DNA from: Oscillospiraceae bacterium
GTDB taxonomy: Bacteria > Bacillota > Clostridia > Oscillospirales > Oscillospiraceae
DNA: 64,000 nucleotides
NCBI GenBank assembly: GCA_015067525.1
Contig: SVMH01000007.1
Span: 1 to 64,000 of the forward strand
Reading direction: 5' to 3'
Part shown: positions 50,604 to 61,473 of the stretch, one piece after another
How the letters are laid out: every line of letters begins with the position of its first letter
Numbering within the stretch: position 1 is the first letter of the stretch
Translations under genes and position numbers: made by a program
The notes under the pieces: model-generated
Databases searched by the model: none
The model's input: the letters and a program-made list of their open reading frames with translations, nothing else
What the model was told of the DNA's origin: nothing

Positions 50604-51743
50604 TCAGCCGATGGCGGCGAGGAAGAGGGCGCTGTCCTCATTCAGCTTGGCCTTGGCCCAAGCGAGCATCTCGCTGACGCTGACGGGGGCGGTGACCACG
50701 CCGTCGCCCATGGCCTTCTCCGTGACGGAGGCGAGCCATGCGTCCTTGCTGGCGGTGCGCACATAGTAGGCGTACTTCACGCCGCTGTTGTCCGGCTGCA
50801 TGGGAGCGGCCTTGCCGGCGTAGAAGGCCTTCTTGCCGCCGAGGATATCCACACAGTCCTGCACCACGTTGGAGGCGGTGGGATAGCGGCCGGCGCCCTG
50901 ACCGTAGTAGCTCTGGCGGCCCAGATACTCGGACTGGAAGGAGATCAGGTTATAGTTGGCGGGCACGGCGGCCTCCAGCGCGTGGGAATCCACCAGCGTG
51001 GGCTGCAGCCATGCGGCCACGCCGCCCTCGGTGCGGCGGGCGGTGGCAATCAGCTTGCAGACGTAGCCTTCCCGCTGGAACGTGGCAATATCGCCGTCGG
51101 TGACGGTGCGGATGCCGAACATGGGGATGTCCTCCTCCTGCAGCAGGGCGTCAAAGGCGATGTTGGCGGAAATGGTCAGCTTGCGGCGGATATCGTCGCC
51201 GTCGATGTCGGCGCTGGGGTCAGCCTCGGCGTAACCCAGCTCCTGTGCCTTCTTGAGGATGTCGGCAAAGGCCACGGGTGCGCGGTGCATGGCGTCCATG
51301 ATGTAGTTGGTGGTGCCGTTCATGATGCCGGAGACTTCCGTCACCGTGTCGATGCGGCGGCAACGCTCCAGATTGATGAGCCAGGGGATGCCGCCGCCCA
51401 CAGCGGCGGTGCAGCGCAGGGCCACGCCCTGTTCCGCGGCCAGCGCGGTCAGCTCACGGTAACAGGCGCTGATGACAGCCTTGTTGGCGGTGACCACATT
51501 TTTGCCGGCGCGCAGAGCGGCGGAGATGTATTCATAGGCCGGATGCACGCCGCCCATCACCTCCACCACCGTGTCGATGGCGGGGTCTGCGACGATGTCG
51601 TTGATGTCCGTGGTGGAAATGGCGGCAACTTCCTCGATGGGGCGGCGCACCAGCACGCGCACGACCTCCATGTCGTTGCGCTTTGCGATGATATCGTAGG
51701 CGCCTTTGCCCACCACGCCGAAGCCCAAGAGTGCAATTTTCAT
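50604..51743 (-). CDS. hom: Homoserine dehydrogenase (short form, no C-terminal ACT domain)
   Basis: LLGFGVVGKGAYDII; VVEVMGGVHPAYEYI; VSGIMNGTTNYIMDAM; ELGYAEADPSADIDGDDIRRKL. Confidence 0.94.
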   Translation of the reverse strand: MKIALLGFGVVGKGAYDIIAKRNDMEVVRVLVRRPIEEVAAISTTDINDIVADPAIDTVVEVMGGVHPAYEYISAALRAGKNVVTANKAVISACYRELTALAAEQGVALRCTAAVGGGIPWLINLERCRRIDTVTEVSGIMNGTTNYIMDAMHRAPVAFADILKKAQELGYAEADPSADIDGDDIRRKLTISANIAFDALLQEEDIPMFGIRTVTDGDIATFQREGYVCKLIATARRTEGGVAAWLQPTLVDSHALEAAVPANYNLISFQSEYLGRQSYYGQGAGRYPTASNVVQDCVDILGGKKAFYAGKAAPMQPDNSGVKYAYYVRTASKDAWLASVTEKAMGDGVVTAPVSVSEMLAWAKAKLNEDSALFLAAIG

Positions 51744-51856
51744 GATAAAATCCTCCTTGCAGGATGAAATTTGCTATCATTTTACCCCGTTTGACAGGCG
51801 CTGTCAACGAAAAAGACCTGCCGGCAGGCGGCAGGTCTTTCGGGGGTGGGGGAAGC

Positions 51857-52813
51857 TCAGTCGTCGCGCTCGGCGTCGTAGTCCAGCACCTTGCCGGTGA
51901 GGGCGTGGACGTCACAGCTGTACTCATAGCCATTGGCGCGGAACTCCAGCTCGTAGACGGGAACGCCGTCGTCCAGATCAAAGTCGCTCTCCTCCCAGAC
52001 CGCATTGGCCGCGGCCACGCCGGCGCGCTCCAGCGCGATGGCGCGGGCCTTCTCCAGACCGATGTAGTCGGCAGAGGGGGCGGAGGGGGCGGCTGCGGAG
52101 GAAGCGGGGCGGTCATCGCCGCGCTCGGTCCAGGTGCGCAGGATCTTGCCGGTGGCGGCGTCAATGTCGTATTCGTACTCGGTGCCGTTGACGGCAAACT
52201 CCAGCTCGAAGACGGGCTTGCCGTTTTCAAAGTCGAACTCGCGCTCGTCCCACACGGCGTCCGCCGCGCTGACACCGGCGTGGGTCAGGGCGATCTCGCG
52301 GGCCTTTTCCATGGTGATATAGGGGGAGGGCGCGCCGTTTGTTTCGTAGCGCTTGTCATAGTCATCGCCGCCGATGTCCACCACGTCGCTCGTCAGCGCC
52401 AGATCGGCCACCAGAGAGGTGACGTCGCGGCTTAAAAGCTCCAGAAAATCGTCATCGGGCAGGGCGGAGCCGGGCTCCACCTGCAGCACGATCTGCCGCT
52501 TGCCGGTTTCGGCGTCCTCCACGAAGTAGCCGGCCTTGTAGATGTCGGTCACCAGCTCCCGCAGCACGGTGCTGCAGTCCTTGCCGATGTAGTCGGTGTA
52601 GGCACCGGCGATGGCGGTGCCGTCGTCGTTGCGGCCCTCCAGACCGGTGACGAGGCCGTCAGCATTGTAGGCGATGCGGATGGCGGGGTTGACGCTCAGG
52701 GTCAGATAGCCCGCGGCGGTGTCGCTGCCGCTGGAGCCGCAGCCGGTCAGAAGGACAGTGAGCAGCACTGCCAGGGAAGAGACCAGCGCGATGAGAGTTG
52801 TTCTTCTTTTCAT
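51857..52813 (-). CDS. Lipoprotein with RsgI-like extracytoplasmic domain and two PepSY-like repeats
   Basis: Lipobox LLTGCGS; YLTLSVNPAIRIAYNADGLVTGLEGRNDDG resembles RsgI; two I(T/G)xEKAR.IAL..AGV.AA.AVW repeats. Confidence 0.8.
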   Translation of the reverse strand: MKRRTTLIALVSSLAVLLTVLLTGCGSSGSDTAAGYLTLSVNPAIRIAYNADGLVTGLEGRNDDGTAIAGAYTDYIGKDCSTVLRELVTDIYKAGYFVEDAETGKRQIVLQVEPGSALPDDDFLELLSRDVTSLVADLALTSDVVDIGGDDYDKRYETNGAPSPYITMEKAREIALTHAGVSAADAVWDEREFDFENGKPVFELEFAVNGTEYEYDIDAATGKILRTWTERGDDRPASSAAAPSAPSADYIGLEKARAIALERAGVAAANAVWEESDFDLDDGVPVYELEFRANGYEYSCDVHALTGKVLDYDAERDD

Positions 52814-52859
52814 ATGGTTGCATCCTTTCTATTGAAAATGGGGGTTTGTGTGCCTGTAG

Positions 52860-52900
52860 GGATAGGATACGCAGCGAACGGCGCAAAAGCGGGGCCGCGG
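52860..52900 (-). promoter_or_regulatory. Putative sigma-I promoter upstream of PepSY lipoprotein gene
   Basis: Minus strand CCCC-N19-CGTA in CCGCGGCCCCGCTTTTGCGCCGTTCGCTGCGTATCCTATCC, matches sequence upstream of sigI. Confidence 0.65.
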
Positions 52901-52952
52901 CGAAAAATTTTTGAAAAAAAGCGGAGGTGCACCGCAGCACACCTCCGTCATG

Positions 52953-53573
52953 TCAGTCGTCGTCATCATCGTCATCGTCGTCGTCGGGGATTTCCTCCCG
53001 ATCCGGCGTGACGAGCAGCGTGTGGCTGTCGTAGATCTCCACGGTGACGCCGCCCACGCCCTGACGCAGGGCGGTGCCGTATTGGATAAAGCGGACCTCG
53101 TCCGGCGTGTTGATGGTGAACACCACCTTGTCGCCTTCGGACAGGAAGCCCATGGCCATGGCCCGGCCGATCAGCTCACGGGAAACGGTGAGGCTGTCCT
53201 TACCCCGTCCGTCGTAGCCCTGCAGCAGCGCCGCGGCGTCGCTGTTCAGGCCCGTCAGCTCCACCACGCTGCCGCGGCTGTTGAGATCCATGCGCACCTC
53301 GGGGTTCATGCGCAGCACGATGGAGGACACGGGATACATAAACAGCTGATAGACCAGCAGGCCCAGCAGTAGTGTCAGACAGGCGGCCAGCGCACCGGCG
53401 GCGTAGGCCCACGGACTGGCTTTGCGGCGGCGCAGGCGGTGCTGGCGCATCAGAACCGGCTCGGTGACGGTGTCGCCCACCGCGTAGTGCAGGTTGGCGG
53501 CCTTGTGGAAGCGGCCGTCCTCGTCCAGCAGGATCACAAAGCTGGGATAGCACTCCATTACGATATATTTCAT
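52953..53573 (-). CDS. RsgI-like anti-sigma-I factor with Asp10 C-terminal tail
   Basis: MKYIVMECYPSFVILLDEDGRFHKAANLHYAVGDTV (RsgI N-terminus), single TM, SSIVLRMNPEVRMDLNSRGSVVELTGLN extracytoplasmic domain. Confidence 0.88.
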   Translation of the reverse strand: MKYIVMECYPSFVILLDEDGRFHKAANLHYAVGDTVTEPVLMRQHRLRRRKASPWAYAAGALAACLTLLLGLLVYQLFMYPVSSIVLRMNPEVRMDLNSRGSVVELTGLNSDAAALLQGYDGRGKDSLTVSRELIGRAMAMGFLSEGDKVVFTINTPDEVRFIQYGTALRQGVGGVTVEIYDSHTLLVTPDREEIPDDDDDDDDDD

Positions 53574-54295
53574 GCCTTGCCGCCTCCTTTCAGCACTTGA
53601 TGCAGATGTCCGCGGATGATCTCATAGCCGTTGGTGCAGATCAGTAGCAGCGCCAGCAGATATTTGCGGTGCCGCTCCAGCGTTTTGCGTTCCACGCCGC
53701 TGCCCTGTGCCAGCTCACTGAGGGGCAGCTTGCCGGTGCGCACCACCTGCTCGAGAAGGTCGGGCCGGCTCTTGGCGTAGGTGAAAGCTGCGCGGCAGGC
53801 CGCCAGCGTGCGCTCCTGACGGGGGCAGTTGTCCGCCACATCGGATAAGGACACGCCGAAGCCCTGCATCTGCTCCGTCAGTTCCCGGATCTCAAAGGCG
53901 GTGGCCTCCCGGGTGGCGAGCCGGCCCGCGTGGTCGGCGGGATCGGACAGAGTTTCCAGCAGCGTGCCGTCCTCTTCGCCGTGGGGGGCATCCAGCGAGA
54001 TGCTTCCCCGGTGGCGCCGCTCGCGCCGGTCATAGTCGATGAGCCGGCTGCGGATCACCGTGGCGGCGTAGGACAGAAAGGCGCCCCGCCCCTTTGCATA
54101 GCCGCAGACGGCCTCGTGGAAGGCGATCATGGCGATGCTCAGCTCATCGTCGCTGTCCGTGGGGGGACGGCTCAGGAATTTGGCGGTCTCGGCGCGGATG
54201 AAGGGGAGATAGCGCTCGATGAGCCGGTCGGCGGCATAGCTGTCCTGCTGGGCGTCCAGTACCTGCCGGACGATGTCGTGTTCCTTGTGGTGCAC
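53570..54295 (-). CDS. sigI: RNA polymerase sigma-I factor
   Basis: DRLIERYLPFIRAETAKFL...ELSIAMIAFHEAVCGYAKGRGAFLSYAATVIRSRLIDYDRRERRH; overlaps rsgI start; GTG start at 54295 inferred. Confidence 0.9.
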   Translation of the reverse strand: MHHKEHDIVRQVLDAQQDSYAADRLIERYLPFIRAETAKFLSRPPTDSDDELSIAMIAFHEAVCGYAKGRGAFLSYAATVIRSRLIDYDRRERRHRGSISLDAPHGEEDGTLLETLSDPADHAGRLATREATAFEIRELTEQMQGFGVSLSDVADNCPRQERTLAACRAAFTYAKSRPDLLEQVVRTGKLPLSELAQGSGVERKTLERHRKYLLALLLICTNGYEIIRGHLHQVLKGGGKA

Positions 54296-54316
54296 AGTCT
54301 CACCCTCCTCTCCTTG

Positions 54317-54356
54317 GGATAGAATACGCAGCGGCGGTGGCAAAAAACGGGGCCGC
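54317..54356 (-). promoter_or_regulatory. Putative autoregulatory sigma-I promoter upstream of sigI
   Basis: Minus strand CCCC-N20-CGTA in GCGGCCCCGTTTTTTGCCACCGCCGCTGCGTATTCTATCC. Confidence 0.65.
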
Positions 54357-54412
54357 CGCTTATTTTTTCCATCATAGCGGGAAAAACGCAGGAAGAAAGC
54401 GGCAAATGCAAC

Positions 54413-54440
54413 AAAAAAGGACGGCCGAAGCCGTCCTTTT
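54413..54440 (-). terminator. Rho-independent terminator
   Basis: aaaaggacggc-ttcg-gccgtcctttttt on minus strand. Confidence 0.8.
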
Positions 54441-54446
54441 GCGGTT

Positions 54447-55151
54447 TTATTCCAGTTCCTGTGCCTTGCTGTTGAGCTTGCCGAGGTAGCGGTAGATGCT
54501 GGCCTCGCTGCTGCGCAGCTCCCGGGCCACGTAGCTCACCGAGCCCTTGAGGAGGAACACGCCCTTGCGGTTGAGGATGTCCATGATCTCCATCTTTTCG
54601 TCCTGCGTCAGGCGGCTCACGTCCACGGGATAGGCGGAGATGACGGAGGAGACGATGCTGGCGGTGGCGCCGGCGATGGAGGTGGGATAGCCGCGGCGCA
54701 GCTCGTCCTCAGAGGGATCGTTGTGGTCGGCGATGAGGCTGGTGCCGCTCTCCACACCGGGGGCGATGAGGCCGCCGCACAGGTCCATCACGCGGCCTGC
54801 CAGTTCCTCATAGCGGCTGGAATCAAAGTTGATGCACAGAAGGCCCGCCAGCTCGCCGTCGGCGCCCTTGATGAACATGCTGTTGGAGCGCATCTTCTTG
54901 CCGTTGGCGGCGGTGGACTCAAAGCTGAGTACGTAGTCCTGTGTCTCGTACATGCGGCCGGCCACAAATTCCAGCATTTTGTTGCTCAGAGGGGAGCCCA
55001 GATGGCGGCCCGTCAGTTCGCCGTTGGCGATGGCGATGATGCGGTTGGAGTCATCGGTCAGCTCGTGCAGGGCGATCTCGTAATCGGGGCCGAGAATGTG
55101 GCCCAGAAAGTCCACGATGAGTGTGTAATGCCGTTTCAGTTCCTTGTCCAT
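54447..55151 (-). CDS. YheO-like PAS/HTH transcriptional regulator
   Basis: LGPDYEIALHELTDDSNRIIAIANGELTGRHLGSPLS; FLLKGSVSYVARELRSSEASIYRYLGKL HTH. Confidence 0.88.
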   Translation of the reverse strand: MDKELKRHYTLIVDFLGHILGPDYEIALHELTDDSNRIIAIANGELTGRHLGSPLSNKMLEFVAGRMYETQDYVLSFESTAANGKKMRSNSMFIKGADGELAGLLCINFDSSRYEELAGRVMDLCGGLIAPGVESGTSLIADHNDPSEDELRRGYPTSIAGATASIVSSVISAYPVDVSRLTQDEKMEIMDILNRKGVFLLKGSVSYVARELRSSEASIYRYLGKLNSKAQELE

Positions 55152-55360
55152 AAAGGCGCCTCCTTGGGTTGTGAGCTGTGCAGAGCCCAACTTTTCAACA
55201 TTATATATGATAGCACTTTTTGTGACAGATTTCCATATTTTTTGATGAAGAAATTTTGAGGAGAGAAAAGTTTAAAAAAACGGGAGAGGGGTTACCTCTC
55301 CCGGGTGTTAGTTTGTAGGGCAAAAGAGAATGGTTTCTTTACGGTGCATTTTTCGTACTT

Positions 55361-55921
55361 TTAACAAGCTCCTTCTTTATCTCGATACCATTCCCACAAC
55401 GCGATAATATCTGGCGTGTCTAAACCTGTTGAGCAAAGATATACTGTGGGGATAGAGATTCCTTTATCGCCATAATATCGATCTGCCTTTTCGCTGATTG
55501 TCCGGTAGGCATTGTCAGCATATTCGTCCTTGCTCAACGGCGTAATCAGTAGCAGTGTATGATGCAGTCCCCGGGGGACGGTGGAAGAACCCACGAACTT
55601 GCAGTCACTCCACCGGAGATATTGCTTCTGAAAAAACCGTTGCTCAGTTACACCGTCCTGATCAATGATAAAGCAAGTAGTCGCATTATCAACAGCAACA
55701 AGGACCGAAAATCCACACCATATCAAGGCCATAAGCGCCATCGAAATATAATCCCGCGTCACAGCAGGCGGACTCGCCAAATACCAAATCACGATAATCA
55801 CTGTTGGAATAGTAAGCCAAAGCAGGCTCTCAATGACAATATCTTTTGCGGGAACCCAAGCTACAATTTTCCCCTCAGCGCGTAGGCGTTGTGCTTCTTG
55901 TTTGGTCATGCGCTTTTGCAA
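55361..55921 (-). CDS. Hypothetical membrane protein
   Basis: 186-aa ORF, two predicted TM segments, lower GC than surroundings. Confidence 0.6.
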   Translation of the reverse strand: MQKRMTKQEAQRLRAEGKIVAWVPAKDIVIESLLWLTIPTVIIVIWYLASPPAVTRDYISMALMALIWCGFSVLVAVDNATTCFIIDQDGVTEQRFFQKQYLRWSDCKFVGSSTVPRGLHHTLLLITPLSKDEYADNAYRTISEKADRYYGDKGISIPTVYLCSTGLDTPDIIALWEWYRDKEGAC

Positions 55922-56046
55922 AACATGTCACCTCGCATTTCATCCGAACATTAATATCGCGCCCAGGCAAAGTTTATATTTTATTATACCATTCTCACAC
56001 GGCGGAAGGCAACAAAAACAGGGAAAACAGATGCGGAAATGGAAGA

Positions 56047-56085
56047 AAAACTCCCTGTTCGTTTTTGAACAAACAGGGAGTTTAT
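56047..56085 (-). terminator. Terminator downstream of displaced asnS 3' end
   Basis: aactccctgtttg-ttcaaaaa-cgaacagggagtt then ttt on minus strand. Confidence 0.8.
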
Positions 56086-56090
56086 AACTT

Positions 56091-56129
56091 TTAGAACTCG
56101 GCGTTACCGACCGTGCGGGGATGCAGCTC
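56091..56129 (-). pseudogene. Displaced duplicate of the asnS 3' end (codes [12 protein letters not shown]-stop)
   Basis: 36/39 identity to 56298-56336; all three differences at synonymous third positions. Confidence 0.9.
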
Positions 56130-56297
56130 CGCCCCACAAAAACACTGGTTTTTGCGGGGACCCCTGCAGGATCAGGCATGCTCGGCGGAAGTGAATTCCG
56201 CCTGCGCCAAGGTTTTGCCGGCGGCAAAACGCTTGTACGCGCTTACGCGCGATGCGCGACGTGGAGCATTGGCCTTGCGAAAGGGGGAAGATCTGGC
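56130..56297. mobile_element. 168-bp hairpin-rich insert between the two asnS 3' ends (possible MITE/REP-like element)
   Basis: Three hairpins: 56132-56159, 56184-56202, 56212-56230; flanked by the asnS-end duplication. Confidence 0.55.
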
Positions 56298-57701
<1,404 letters not shown>

Positions 57702-57895
57702 CTGTTGCTTTTCATATTTTACTGCCCATAGCAGTAACCATTATACAGTAATAACGTATTATAACCCTTTTTCTTCCACTTTACAAGGGGGAATCTTGCA
57801 CAGGCATATTTTGCTGTGCTATGATGAAAAAAAGCGAAAATCCCCGGTGAGATCTGCGCGGAAAATCTGTCTTGATAGGTGAGGAGGTGAAGCGT

Positions 57896-58456
57896 ATGGA
57901 GGATGAGAAGATCATCGAGCTGTACTGGCAGCGTGACGAGCGGGCCATCGCCGCCACGGCGGGGAAATACGGGCCCTACTGCACCGCCATCGCCCGCAGC
58001 ATTCTGCACAGCCCGCGGGATGAGGAGGAGTGCGTCAGCGACACGTGGCTTGCCGCGTGGAACGCCATGCCGCCCCACCGGCCCAACATCCTCAGCGCCT
58101 TTTTGGGGCGGCTGACGCGGAATCTGGCCTTCAACCGCTACACCCGTGACCGGGCGGCCAAGCGGGGCGGCGCCGAGACGGAGCTGGTATTGGACGAGCT
58201 TGCCGAGGTGGTGTCCGGTACGGAGGATACGCACAGTGAGGTGGAGCGGCAGGAGCTGGCACGGGAACTGAATGTGTTTTTGAACGCTCTCAGCGCCAAA
58301 AAGCGGGCCATCTTTCTGCAGCGGTACTGGTACGCCCACAGCGTGGGCGAAATCGCCGCGCGCTGGGGGATGAAAGAGACGGCCGTTTCCATGACGCTGC
58401 ACCGCCTGCGCCGGGATCTCCGGCAGCATCTCACGGAAAGGGGTTTTGCGCTGTGA
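57896..58456 (+). CDS. ECF-type RNA polymerase sigma factor
   Basis: RDERAIAATAGKYGPYCTAIARSIL...DEEECVSDTWLAAWNAMPPHRP; region 4 RYWYAHSVGEIAARWGMKETAVSMTLHRLRRDLRQHL. Confidence 0.9.
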   Translation: MEDEKIIELYWQRDERAIAATAGKYGPYCTAIARSILHSPRDEEECVSDTWLAAWNAMPPHRPNILSAFLGRLTRNLAFNRYTRDRAAKRGGAETELVLDELAEVVSGTEDTHSEVERQELARELNVFLNALSAKKRAIFLQRYWYAHSVGEIAARWGMKETAVSMTLHRLRRDLRQHLTERGFAL

Positions 58457-59259
58457 CGAAGGAGCAGTTGTTTGAAGTGATCGGCGAGGCAGAGGAAGTT
58501 TATGTCCGCGACGCCGCGGAAGGGAAGAAGCACAAGGCCGCATGGGTCAGATGGTGCGCGCTGGCGGCCTGTTTGGCGCTGGCGGTGGGCACGGTGCTGT
58601 GGCAAGTGCCGCCCGGAGGGGCCGGTGAGCAGGAGATACCGCCTATTGTGACATACAACGGTGTGGAGTATATGGAGTCGGGCTATGCAAGCTACCGCAC
58701 GGCTCTCTCCGAACTGCCGGCGGGGTATGTTCTTGCCGGAACCACGGTGATGGGTCAACAGGGTGAGTGTCCGTTTTATGCCAACCCGGAGGAACCTCTG
58801 TGGGTCTATGTGTACTGCACGGTTTACAGCACCAACAGCTATGAACCGCCCAAAATGGGATATGTCCGCTTTGTGGATGTGCGTCTGCGCAGCGCTGAGA
58901 TGATCTGCTATAACGGACAGCTTTACATCGGTATGATGAGCGCCAATCTGTGGAGCAGCGAGAACAACGATGTGGAGCAGGAACTGTACGATGCGCTGGA
59001 AGCGGAGTATAGTAAGGCCTTCGAAGGTGAGGCACCGGAGGGGTTTGTCTGTCTGGGAGAGGTGGAATACACCGGCCCCGATACGCTGCCCAGCGGTGAA
59101 CTGGCAGGCAATATCAAGGCGGTGGTCTGGGCCCATCCCGACCGGCCGGAACTGCTGCTGAAAGAGACTTACTGGCATAGCTTTACGGAGCAGGAAATGC
59201 AGGAGACCCGCCATCACGGATTTGAGGTATTTGCCCTTTACACCGGTCCGCTGGCATAA
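58453..59259 (+). CDS. Putative membrane anti-sigma factor / partner of upstream ECF sigma
   Basis: GTGA overlap with sigma gene; N-terminal cytoplasmic segment, one TM (WCALAACLALAVGTVLW), extracytoplasmic domain. Confidence 0.65.
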   Translation: MTKEQLFEVIGEAEEVYVRDAAEGKKHKAAWVRWCALAACLALAVGTVLWQVPPGGAGEQEIPPIVTYNGVEYMESGYASYRTALSELPAGYVLAGTTVMGQQGECPFYANPEEPLWVYVYCTVYSTNSYEPPKMGYVRFVDVRLRSAEMICYNGQLYIGMMSANLWSSENNDVEQELYDALEAEYSKAFEGEAPEGFVCLGEVEYTGPDTLPSGELAGNIKAVVWAHPDRPELLLKETYWHSFTEQEMQETRHHGFEVFALYTGPLA

Positions 59260-59274
59260 AAATACAAACCAAGG

Positions 59275-59303
59275 AAAAGCACGCCTGCGGGCGTGCTTTT
59301 TTT
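59275..59303 (+). terminator. Rho-independent terminator
   Basis: aaaagcacgcc-tgc-gggcgtgctttt then tttt. Confidence 0.85.
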
Positions 59304-59336
59304 GTGAAAAAAGTTACGGCAGAAGCCATCTTTCTG

Positions 59337-59364
59337 TTGACATCCCTATACTGTATGCTATAAT
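59337..59364 (+). promoter_or_regulatory. Sigma-A promoter of pseudouridine operon
   Basis: TTGACA-N16-TATAAT. Confidence 0.75.
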
Positions 59365-59408
59365 AAACATATGATTAAATTCTAAAGTTTTGCTTACGAG
59401 GTGAGGGC

Positions 59409-60494
59409 ATGACACAACGGGAACGGCAGATCCTCAACTGGATCAAAGAGAACCCCATGATCTCCCAGCAGGAGCTGGCGGACAAGGCCGGCATCACCCG
59501 CTCCAGCGCGGCGGTGCACATCTCCAACCTGATGAAAAAGGGGTACATCTCCGGCAAGGGCTACATCGTCCGCACGGCGCCCTATGTCACGGTGGTGGGC
59601 GGCGTGAACATGGACATCGGCGGCAGATCCAATGCACCGCTGGTGGACCGCGACTCCAACCCCGGTCAGGTGCGCATGAGCCTGGGCGGCGTGGGCCGCA
59701 ACATCGCCCACAACATGGCCCTTCTGGGCGTGGATGTGAAGATGCTGACGGCGCTGGGTGACGACCTGTACGCCCAGAAGATCGGCGCCAGCTGTGCCGA
59801 GATCGGCATTGACCTTTCTCACGCGCCGGTGATTCCCGGTGGGCATACCTCCACCTATCTCTTTATCAATGATGCTGACGGCGACATGGCGCTGGCGGTG
59901 TCGGACATGGACATCTGCCGCCACATCTCGCCGGAGTTTCTCGCTTCCCGCCGCGCTCTGCTGGACGGCAGCCAGATCGTGGTGGTGGACACCAATATCC
60001 CGGAAGAGAGCATCCGCTGGCTTGCCGAAAACTGCCGCGCGCCCCTCTTTGTGGACCCTGTGTCCACCATCAAGGCCGAGAAGCTCCGCGGTGTGCTGGG
60101 CGCCATCCACACCCTCAAGCCCAACCGTATGGAGGCTGAGCTCCTCTCCGGCGTGGCCATCCGGGACGCCGAGAGCCTGCGCCTGGCGGCCAGAAGGCTG
60201 CTGGACACCGGCATGCACCGCGTGTTCATCTCTCTGGGCGGTGACGGCGTCTATGCCGCCGACCGCACCACCGGCACCGAGGTGCAGCTGCCGGTGATGG
60301 AGGCAGAGATGGTCAACACCACCGGCTGCGGCGACGCTTTCATGGCAGCCATCGCCTGGGCCTACCTGCAGGGCACCGACCTTGCCGATACCGCCCGCTG
60401 CGGTCTGGCCGCATCTGCCATCGCCATGGAGAGCGCCGACACCATCAACAGTTCGCTCAGCGCCGACGCGGTGCGGCAGGGGCTGCGCGAATAA
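59409..60494 (+). CDS. PfkB-family kinase with N-terminal winged HTH (pseudouridine kinase-like)
   Basis: MTQRERQILNWIKENPMISQQELADKAGITRSSAAVHISNLMKKGYI HTH; NTTGCGDAFMAAIAWA PfkB signature; next to psuG. Confidence 0.9.
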   Translation: MTQRERQILNWIKENPMISQQELADKAGITRSSAAVHISNLMKKGYISGKGYIVRTAPYVTVVGGVNMDIGGRSNAPLVDRDSNPGQVRMSLGGVGRNIAHNMALLGVDVKMLTALGDDLYAQKIGASCAEIGIDLSHAPVIPGGHTSTYLFINDADGDMALAVSDMDICRHISPEFLASRRALLDGSQIVVVDTNIPEESIRWLAENCRAPLFVDPVSTIKAEKLRGVLGAIHTLKPNRMEAELLSGVAIRDAESLRLAARRLLDTGMHRVFISLGGDGVYAADRTTGTEVQLPVMEAEMVNTTGCGDAFMAAIAWAYLQGTDLADTARCGLAASAIAMESADTINSSLSADAVRQGLRE

Positions 60495-60549
60495 CACAAG
60501 ATAATCAATAAAACAAACAATATATACGACGAAATTGGAGGAAACGAAC

Positions 60550-61473
60550 ATGCTCAACAAGTATCTGGACATCGCTCCCGAAGTCAAGGCCGCTCTGGAT
60601 GAGGGCCGTCCCGTGGTGGCTCTGGAGTCCACCATCATCTCCCACGGTATGCCCTATCCCCAGAACGTGGAAACCGCTCTGAAGGTGGAGGAGATCATCC
60701 GCGAGTGCGGCGCCGTGCCCGCCACCATCGCCATCATCGGCGGCCGCCTGAAGGCCGGCCTGAGCCATGAGGAGATCGACTATCTGGGCAAGACGGGCCT
60801 CGCTGTCACCAAGGCTTCCCGCCGCGACCTGCCCATCCTGGTGGCCAAGGGCGTGGACGGTGCCACCACCGTTGCTACCACCATGATGATCGCCGCCATG
60901 GCCGGCATCAGCGTGTTCGCCACCGGCGGTATCGGCGGCGTACACCGCGGCGCCGAGGTGACCATGGACATCTCCGCCGATCTGGAAGAGCTGGCCGAGA
61001 CCCCCGTGATGGTGGTCTGCGCCGGTGCCAAGTCCATTCTGGACCTGGGCCTGACGCTGGAGTATCTGGAGACCAAGGGCGTCACCGTGCTGGGCTACGG
61101 CACCGAGGAGCTGCCCGCCTTCTACACCCGCAAGAGCGGCTTCGGCGTGGACTACCGCATGGACACCGCCGAGGAGATCGCCAAGGCCTTCCACGTCAAG
61201 CGCGCCCTGGGTCTGCGCGGCGGCATGCTGGTGACCAACCCCATCCCCGAGGAGTACTCCATGGACGCCGACGTCATCAACACCGCCATTGAGAAGGCTG
61301 TGGCCGAGGCTGAGGAGCAGGGCATCCACGGCAAGGCCACCACCCCCTTCCTGCTGGCCAAGATCAAGGAGATCACCGGCGGCAGCTCTCTGGATTCCAA
61401 CATCCAGCTGGTGTTCAATAACGCCCGTCTGGCCGCTGCCGCTGCTGTGGAGCTGGCCAAGCTGAGCAAGTAA
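60550..61473 (+). CDS. psuG: Pseudouridine-5'-phosphate glycosidase
   Basis: PVVALESTIISHGMPYPQNVETA; FATGGIGGVHRGAEVTMDISADLEEL. Confidence 0.97.
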   Translation: MLNKYLDIAPEVKAALDEGRPVVALESTIISHGMPYPQNVETALKVEEIIRECGAVPATIAIIGGRLKAGLSHEEIDYLGKTGLAVTKASRRDLPILVAKGVDGATTVATTMMIAAMAGISVFATGGIGGVHRGAEVTMDISADLEELAETPVMVVCAGAKSILDLGLTLEYLETKGVTVLGYGTEELPAFYTRKSGFGVDYRMDTAEEIAKAFHVKRALGLRGGMLVTNPIPEEYSMDADVINTAIEKAVAEAEEQGIHGKATTPFLLAKIKEITGGSSLDSNIQLVFNNARLAAAAAVELAKLSK

